Part shown: positions 56,461 through 64,000 of the stretch, one piece after another
Position numbering within the stretch: the stretch's first letter is position 1
How the letters are laid out: every line of letters starts with the position of its first letter
Assembly: GCA_028641055.1 (NCBI GenBank)
Contig: CM054060.1
Location: forward strand, 54,586,292 to 54,650,291
Reading direction: 5' to 3'
Source: Alopecurus myosuroides
Taxonomy: Eukaryota > Streptophyta > Magnoliopsida > Poales > Poaceae
DNA: 64,000 bases
Notes under the pieces: generated by a model
Told to the model about the DNA's origin: nothing
The model's input: the letters and a program-made list of their open reading frames with translations, nothing else
The model's database searches: none
Translations under genes and position numbers: made by a program

Positions 56461-57660
56461 TTATCATAAGCATTTGAAGGTATCTCTAAAAGAACACTTG
56501 CTATTTTAGAACCAGCTGATTTTATGATCACACGATGTTCTTCAAGAATCATTCTGTCGCCTCCTTTATTTTTCTTGGACCAACTTGACATGATCAATAC
56601 GTTTTTCCCATTGCTCTTCCTCTTCCTGTGATGTCTATCTCTTGTTTATGTCTCCCTACAAATGATTCCAACTGTGTAACCTAATAATTATATTATATTC
56701 AGCATCATTCATTTATGCCACGTTCAATGTTTGCAAGTCATACTATGCATAGATACAGTTGTCAGAAATTTCTCTCTCTGGACTGCAACAATTTTTGCGA
56801 AATTTGAATTCCAAGCAAACTAAGAGTCTGGATGGTAATTTTTCTTAAGCTGCCTGATACATGTAGTTGGAGGTTAGGCTTTTAACCTTGGTTGTTCAGA
56901 TTAGCTGCTTTCTACCTTCCCTCATCTGATATATGTACCTTTGTTAACGTGTTCTACTATGTCACATTTTGTATGGAGAATTGATTCCCATCAACATTTA
57001 TGTATAGTCAGCTTACTAAAGGCTCGAGAGAGAGACGCTAAAGAATGTGAATTTCTAGACAGTAGGCGGTGCAATGACTGATGAATCAAGCCAGTTGTTT
57101 CCGAAGAAACGAAAAATCAGAAAAAACATGTCTTTGTGGCATTAGTGTATGCCTCGGTGATCGATCTTGGCCATCTGCATTGGGGGTCTATGGGGTTGTC
57201 TCTGTGATGCTAGAACTGGTGCAGGGATCGATTTCGCCTGATGTTTGGATAAACCTACTTTTTCATGATTGAAGGAACCTCTCACTTCTAAATAACTGTG
57301 TTGTTCGGAAATTTGAGGCGACCGTACCAGTAAAATCACCAATAATACATACTCCCTCCGTCCATTCTTACTAGTCCCCTAGTGGATTTCTATTTGTCCC
57401 AAAATTGTCCCCAAGTAAGGCCCGTAATCATTTATTATCCTAATTAACTGTGCCGTAATAATTGTGAAATCCAATCCGTTCCATCCTCTTCCTCTCAAAT
57501 AATTGACACCGAGAGGGATTTTGCACCCTCGAGTAGCCGCGACACCACGGCAATGATGTCGGTCCATTTGTTCTAGGAGCATTGGCGAGACAGGAAAGCA
57601 ATCCCTGAAGCGATGAGCTTGGCGACGACGGCGTTGCTCCCCTCCTGGCGCTTCCTCGCC
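56461..57660. other. 3' flank of the DUF3615-like gene and intergenic DNA
   Basis: AT-rich and probably includes the 3' UTR. A single Stowaway-type end (CTCCCTCCGTCCATTCTTAC) lies at about 57352 without a partner, so it is a truncated MITE or a chance remnant. No other gene is recognised. Confidence 0.4.
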
Positions 57661-57663
57661 TGA

Positions 57664-59917
57664 CCGGAGATGCTGCCCGTCGCGGAAGGCCATGGCTCCG
57701 TCACGCCGCCATCCCAGGGTGCTGGTAGCCCGGCACCGGTGGACGCCCTGGATTCCGTCCGCAGACAGCGGTGGGAGGACGTTACCGATGAGGTTGACGA
57801 TGTGGAGGCGACGTGGCGTGAGCTCGAACGCGCCTGCTCCTCTCTGGCGCCGGCCACGTTCGGCGACTTTCTGGCCGTGGCGCGTCACTCACCGGCGTGG
57901 CGCGGCGCGGTCCGCCGTGGTTGCTCCGGCGGCAGGGATTCGGCTGTGGTGGTCGCCAGGGCGAGCTGGATGGGTCCCATCGCGTGGTGACGGAGAGTCG
58001 GGGTCCATGGCGCCTGGTGGTAGGAGGGCTCCTGCGGCGGCGCTCGTGGCCGCGGTGGCGGCCTCTCACCCGGTTCTCTGGCGACGGTGGCGGTGTCGAC
58101 CCTCCTACCCTAGCCTGCGTGTACTCCCGTGGTAGGCCGGGGCATGGCCCATGAGGGTAACCCTAGGCCCACAAGGAGGGTCGCGGAACCCCAGCCTCTT
58201 CTAGCCTGGCGGAGCCAGGACGCTCGCTGGGTCGGTGGGCTGGGTCGTGAGGGTGGGCCTAAAGGGGTGCGGGAGCTAGTCTCTGAGCGCTCAGGTCGGT
58301 GCGCGCCTCAGATGTGCCGAATGGGCCAACGTCGGCCTGGTTATGGAACCCTAGGGGTGACCTAGATCTGAGTCGCGCGGAACCGGCCTCCGCCCAATAG
58401 ATCGCTCGCCACGGATCCTCCGCACGCCGACTCCGCCTTGCGCCGCCGCCCCTCCCCCCGCTGACTCTCTCGTTCGCCGCCGTGGTGGCCATGAAACGGC
58501 CACGCAGTCCCTCCCCACTGTCCCGTCGTGGCCGGTCGCCGCCTCAAAGTCTCCCCCAATCCCCGCGCCTCCGCTCGCCACCGCGCCCTTCCGCCCCGCC
58601 TCTACCTTACTGGCCTCCGGCCAGGAGATCCCAGTGGGACAGGTCCCCGCCGCGGGCGTGGTCGCCGGGTGCTCACCGTTCGCCGAGGCAGCGCCGGCAG
58701 GGCGAGGAGGGCGGTGTTCGGCCGCCGCTCGCGGACCACCGTGTGGAGAAGGCGCCCTCCGCGGACGCTCGGCAGCTCACGCCGATGGGCTGGATGTGGC
58801 CCCGGGGGGGCCACACGCTGACGGGAGGGAGGTGGCACTCCGGGAACAACTACTGCAGAGGCAAGGAGTGCCTCGGGAGGCTGCCCATGTGTTGGTACAG
58901 GGTCATTGGAGAGATGGACCGCGGGCGAGGGATGCTCTTGGGCTGTGCGAGACGGCCGTGGTGGTCGGGATCGCTCTCCGCACTGGGACACGCGTGATCC
59001 TTCTACGGCTAGTCCGTTGGCGCCGCCGAAGAGGAGGAGGAAGAAGAAGAAGAAGTCTAAGAGCAAGAGGAGCTTGGCAGCGGGAGGTGAGGGTGGTGTG
59101 GTGTTTGCCTAGGGATGAGTCGATGGTGGAGATACCCAGGGGTGTCTCTCTTTTCGATGGTCCTAGGGCGACGCCCCATCCTCGCCCTCGGATTCCACTC
59201 ACGCTTTTGGGTCACGGCGTCGACATGGGGGGCATCAACCTCTCCGCTCCGGAGTTCTTGGCGGTGGTGACCGTCCTCCCGGACCCAGCGCGGTCCCCGT
59301 CTTTGGTGATATCAGCGGAGACGGTCCGGGCGGAGTTCCTTCTTCTTGAGCCGGAGGCTCCATGGGTGGTCACCGAGCTCTCTCCCTCTGAGTTTGCAAT
59401 CGAGCTCCCCTCCCTTGGTATTCTCAAGGCAAATTCCCGGGGTGAGTCGATCACACTTTCTAGCTGCAACATCAAGGTCTCCATCGAGCAGTCCTCCATC
59501 GACTTGACCGAGTTATCTGCTGTGGTCCCTCTTTGGATTAGGATCCATGGGATCCCGATGGAGGCGAAGACCCTCCACATCATTGACCAGGTCGCACAGA
59601 CTGTGGGGCTCCTTGTGGAGGTGGACGAGTTCTCGCTGCCGGGTCGTGGCCCTGCCTGGCTCCGCATGTTGGCCCTGCCTGGGCTGTCGGGTCGTGGAGG
59701 GCTCTCTACCCCCGTTCTACTTCGATGGGGTGGACAAGCCCCTCTCTCGTGGAGGTGGAGCAGGAGGGTGACCATCCTAGGGTCTCCCCCCCCCCCACTC
59801 CCACGTCGCTTGCCGTCCCCTCACCACGACAGCTCCTCTGACGATGAGGACTCCTCGGGGGACGACTCCGACTCGGGCCCTAGGGACGCGGCCCCGACTC
59901 TAGTGGTCCCGGTGTAG
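57664..59917 (+). pseudogene. Degenerate GC-rich retroelement ORF1 (DUF4283-like)
   Basis: A long GC-rich region of overlapping frames. From about 59250 to 59670 one frame reads SAETVRAEFLLLEPEAPWVV, SPSEFAIELPSLG, VVPLWIRIHGIPMEAKTL and AQTVGLLVEVDEFSLPGRGP. The LWIRIHGIP segment followed by LLVEVDE is the signature of the DUF4283 domain in ORF1 proteins of grass LINEs. After RMLALPGLSGR the frame should shift: the alternative frame reads SLPPFYFDGVDKPLS, like the domain's end. The upstream part (57670-59100) has no recognised motif. The 3' end is broken at 59913 by another repeat. Confidence 0.5.
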
Positions 59918-61300
59918 CGCCCCGACCTCGTAACTATGAAAAGTGCTGGGTGTCACCGGTTACGATACCCGACTGAAGGTTACTGGGGTTACCACTCCCA
60001 GGCTGAATCACATCAGCAGGCGCGGCTCGGTCATGGATCAACAGACCACAACCCCTCAGTCATGACATAACGTCGGCCCCAACCAAGTTGCATAATAAAG
60101 AGATCAAGACTCAGAACAAACTGGCACATCACAGTCTCTACGACAAAAATCATATATATTTTAACTCTTAACAGAGAAATATAGCAGAATACAATCAGAG
60201 GTCACGGACCCAACATCACAACTGCGGAAGCAGGTATAGTTATTCTAAACAATAAGAACCAAAATATGGCCTAAGAGGCGTGCAGATAAACAAGTTAGCG
60301 CCAGCTTGCTCCTAACCACCCCAGGCTGCCACCTGGAAAACGCAGACTACTCGTCGACATCCACGAAGAAATCACATGACTTATGGAAGTCCTCTGCTGG
60401 AATAAATAAAGATTCAACAAAGCAACGGTGAGTACAGGAGGTACTCGCAAGGTTACTATAGCTACTTGATGGAATGAGGATTTAGCAAGGCGTTATGGTA
60501 GTTGTTTTGCGGAAAGCTAGTTTTCTTTTAAAAGACACAATTTGGCAACGCCTATAAGAAAGTTTTGAAATGAGATATAAAGTGTAACTCTTCTTCTTCA
60601 GTTTCTGAACAAGGCATCCGCCAACACAACATCACATCTGCCGCCTCAAGTTTTATTGTTTAAGTTCTCTATGATCTCAGCTCCATTCCCAAGGATGTCC
60701 ATAACCGTGGACACAGTTTTTCGAAAAGATTTACCCTGCAGGGGTGTACTATTTTAACCACCAGTACCGTCCGGCTCCTTGGCTGATCATTAGGCCTCTT
60801 CCTGGGTGGTTCGCACAGCGAGCGCGGTTATAACCTTTACCTTGCATGAATCTATCCCCGGGATCAATGGTGAAGCGTAGTCCAGGTTCAGTGCCTCCGA
60901 CACCCTGGACCGAGGCCACCTCTTAAACACCATTGTCCTTGTTCACAACTCGTCCATCGTCTTCACGCACACGCAAATGGAAAGCTTCAAACTAAAGGAC
61001 CCTGGGCTACATCCTCACAAGTTAGTTGGTCGATAGGGAGTCCATATGTCCCACCGATGGAAGCACGCTCGGTCTTGGTTCAAGATGAGGAGAACTCGCT
61101 CCTAGGGGCTTGAGTGAGGCAAAACACCACCATTCACCGATGGAAACTCATCCATGCCTGTTACATTTTAATTGGAGACAACCGGTCCCCAACACATCCG
61201 GACATGACATAATATCTTCCAACCACGATCCATTCATCGGACCCAAGGCACGCAACTAAGCAGGACTAAGCAATTAAGTACATTATCTAAGGCTTTAAGC
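59913..61300. mobile_element. LTR-like repeat beginning TGTAGCGCCCCG, right end not located
   Basis: TGTAGCGCCCCGACCTCG at 59913 interrupts the ORF1-like frame. The next 1.4 kb (GTACTCGCAAGG, GTTTTGCGGAAAGC, CAACTAAGCAGG-CTAAGCAA) resembles the long LTRs of grass Gypsy-type elements. I could not find a matching end or TSD. Orientation and size are therefore uncertain, and there is no coding region. Confidence 0.45.
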
Positions 61301-61683
61301 CGGGAGTCGACCGAGCCTTCTCAGGCCATCTGCCCTCTGCTCTGACACTGCCCTGTGGGCCTCTATTCGTGTGTGCTGCATACTAGCCCAGCAAAAAGAA
61401 AGAAAAACTAGCAATGCTTCTCTCTTACCGCATCCAGACCCAGCCCGGCACCACGACCTAGCCCTCTTCTCTTTCCTCCTCTTCTCTCTCTCGGCTTCCT
61501 TGGATTCGCCGACCGCAGCCGCCGCCCTCACCGCCTCCACACCCGCCGCCGGACCTTACAGCGGTGCTGAACAGAAAACGGCGCCCCAAAATAGGAGGAG
61601 GTCTGTGCCATGCACCCAGCCGGCCTCTTCCCCGTTGAAGCGCTCTATCAAGATCGCCAGTACCAATTTTTTTCTTGCCAGTG

Positions 61684-61896
61684 ATGGCTGACGAGCCCCT
61701 CGACTTGCCGCCGGCGACGCCGGAGATGGCAGCAGCCTTCACGCCGCTCCTCCGCCCGAGGCGCGAGGCGTTCGAGCAAAGTTTCCTCCTCTTACAACGG
61801 GAGCGTGGATTTCGAGCCGCCCGCGGATGCACTAGTGGTCTGCTGGAGACCAGGCGGCGCTCACAGCAGGCCAGGCAACCCTGCGCTACTACTCCT
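61684..61896 (+). CDS. Possible first exon of an unidentified gene
   Basis: An ATG in fair context opens a GC-rich frame (MADEPLDLPPATPEMAAAF, LLRPRREAFEQSFLLLQRER). It reaches a strong donor CCT|GTAAGGG at 61896 after 71 codons and continues unspliced to 61995. Upstream sequence (61370-61680) is C- and T-rich like a 5' UTR, with CTCTTCTCTCTCTC near 61485. No domain is recognised and no second exon could be assigned in the AT-rich 2 kb that follows, so it may be spurious or a captured fragment. Confidence 0.28.
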
Positions 61897-61996
61897 GTAA
61901 GGGTCTTCCTCTCTCTTCTCCTTCAGACACTATATGCAGCCCTCCACTTCAGATTTGACATGCAAATAGAGTTGCCGGGCCTTGTTGTCTCTTAGC

Positions 61997-64000
61997 TCCT
62001 TCTCCCTCCCCGTGCCAACAAATAAACCGATTGAAAACAAGAAGCGATTGTGATCATATACATCAGGTTCAGTCTGCATGCATTCTGATGCATTCTTCGA
62101 TTATATATATAAAAAAAGAATAAGAGTGTATGTTTATTTGTTATGAGAACATCTGAAACTGCTAGAGAAATTCTGTGGAGATATACCTCATGTTTCAATA
62201 GGCTTTCCAAAGACGAAGTAAAACAACCCTGGTACATTTGGCGGAACCACTACAGGAAGCATATCTTGATTTTTTTTTTAATCTCCTGTAGAATCAGTTG
62301 TTCGAAAAATCAAGTTAAGTCAAGATCAATAAAATCTTTGGGTCGAAATATTTCGAAGACATAAAAAAATTACTCGTCCAGAATAAAATCAAAACATACC
62401 TTAGCTAGCCTCTTGCCAATGATGTTATAATATGTAAGCTTCAGAAGATTGTTGTAGTCTAACAACGCCTGAGGTATTAAATCGATTTATAGTTATAGTA
62501 AATATGGCAATGTATTCGATCTCACATTTCTTGCTAAAACATCAGCTTTATTGTTTATCGGCCATTTGGTATGCTTGAACATGAAGGTTCTGCATCTTAC
62601 ATCTTCTTTTTTAAGGAATAGAGTAGGCCTAATCTGCAACTTGACATTTGCATTTGCAGTGTTCCGAGAGCTGAGACCTTGGATGATATGCATTTTCAGA
62701 TATGAACATATAGTCTAATAGCTAATCATGTTTATAAAATTTAAGTACCAATAAGGAGACTGCGAGCTTCAACATTAGCTCTAAGAAATAGCAGTAGAGT
62801 GACCTTATTTTTCAGTTTGCCACTGAAAGAAGAGTTCGCTTGTATATATATGCCTAGACATGCAACTTAAAAAGGGACATAGGAAGCATCGGGAACCAAA
62901 AAGTAGAGTCGATTGTCCCTGTATAGTCCTCAAAGAAATGTATTCCCTAGTGAGCATTGCAACCTGGGGATACAAAGTTTGGTTAGAAGGAGCTTTTTTT
63001 TCTTCAGTGTATTTATCAGTTTATGTGCACCGTAAGCAAAGTGAAGAACATAGTGAACATGAATTTTTTTTCTTCCTAAATTTCAAATGATTTCTTGCTC
63101 TCCAAACTTACTAGAGAAGATAGAGATAGAAATCTATATACATGAGCACAAGCGAAGTTGAGAAGTCTGTCAATCTGTTTTTAGTCCAATGCTACAAGGA
63201 TAAATGAAAATAGGTGATCTGCATTTACCAATTTATCACTCACTCGCATGTAGGAGAAATTAAGTTTTATTGATCATGTGTCTATTTTTTTCGTACTGCC
63301 AAAAGAACAAGGAAACAAATGCCATACATTCTAGGAATAAAATATTTATTCTTCCAAATGCGGCTGATGATGTTAAATTATAATTCTGTAGGTACGTAGA
63401 GTCGATGCTATACCGAAGTCCAGGATTCTAAATAGTGTTGAAATTCAATTGTTCCAGCCAAGAGGTCATGGTTTGACTGTCCAAGGCGACTCTTGTCTAG
63501 GCGACGACTAAGGCTGAGGTGGTGAGTTGGCCGTGTTGCGAGCCTCCCTGAGCGACCGATGTGAGGTATGTGTTGGCGCTGCTAAAGGAATAATTTGTTT
63601 CCTTCATTCAGTTACAACACGAAGAAATGCATCCTTCCTGTAAATGTGTGTACGATAGTTTGGTCTTTGAGAAGATCAACTTTATTGAAATGCAAGTGAC
63701 ACAAGTATAGGGAATTAACCGTTCGTTAGAACATAAGACTATTATACTTCTTTCTACTAGCCACAATTCTTTCTGAACCATCCAAAATATGCATGCTTGC
63801 AGCTCGAAGATCGAATGCTTTCTTTAATCTATAATTCTGTATAAGTGACTTGCAATTTTTTTAGGAAGACTATATGGGCATGAGGTTAGATAATATGATC
63901 ATTTAGGGCATATTTGACGGTCTGAGCTTTTCTCTGTTTTCTCATGTTCCTGTTTGTGGGTCTGTTATACTACATAATATTCACAATATTCACGATACAT
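61997..64000. other. AT-rich DNA to the window end, nothing recognised
   Basis: AT-rich sequence that could be intron or intergenic. A somewhat GC-rich stretch at 63450-63560 (CCAAGGCGACTCTTGTCTAG) has no open frame of note. No transposon ends or RNA genes were recognised. Confidence 0.35.

Noticed and set aside
57352..57372. Complete Stowaway MITE
   Set aside because: Only one terminus is present; no complementary end follows within several hundred bases.

Overview
This window looks like nuclear DNA of a grass, most likely a Triticeae species (wheat, Aegilops or barley type). It has a few genes spaced far apart, an intronless GC-rich ERF gene of monocot codon style, Stowaway and Tourist MITEs with grass-type termini, CACTA elements with CCCCGGTTGG subterminal repeats, and a dense stack of Gypsy- and Copia-type LTRs. 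No search could be run, so family names for repeats rest on recognised termini, target-site duplications (TSDs) and comparison of copies inside the window.

Host genes: (1) an ERF/DREB group II transcription factor at 10646-11308 (+); (2) a five-exon GH28 polygalacturonase-like gene at 16725-19703 (-), apparently intact, with an N-terminal membrane anchor; (3) a four-exon gene resembling the grass DUF3615 family at 54226-56460 (+), whose first exon is split by a Stowaway MITE that itself carries a Tourist-like MITE; (4) a weak candidate first exon near 61684 (+). No shared pathway links them.

Layout: 1-3679 is the remnant of Gypsy-type element A. 3843-8612 is an L1-type LINE with a 15-bp TSD and a decayed ORF2. 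8628-10215 holds a MITE and a second LINE tail. The ERF gene follows, then locally duplicated intergenic DNA (12318-14940), then the polygalacturonase gene. 20289-22613 has an unclassified retroposon with an 18-bp TSD and a Copia-type LTR. 24355-25801 is a Mutator-like element. 26457-29298 is a non-autonomous Helitron. 29300-32802 is AT-rich and largely featureless.

32803-53513 is a nested transposon stack: a CACTA end, interrupted by element B (minus), which holds a solo LTR (34750-36376) and a plastid atpB fragment at a repair junction. Element C (plus, 38533-50043) lies in a B-type LTR, and element D (minus) lies in the 3' LTR of C. C carries a complete 5,971-bp CACTA transposon (42731-48701, TSD gta). 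All four outer right ends are missing at about 53513, as if removed by one deletion.

The most interesting object is that CACTA element. No transposase is visible. It carries a minus-strand Ulp1/C48 peptidase-like gene, an intact AP2-domain gene with an acidic tail preceded by four exact 21-bp spaced GC-rich boxes and a TATA box, a second GC-rich acidic-tail gene broken by two TAG codons, and a 157-bp tandem array. Each array unit can fold into a hairpin with arms of about 21 nt, and three base pairs change on both arms together between copies.
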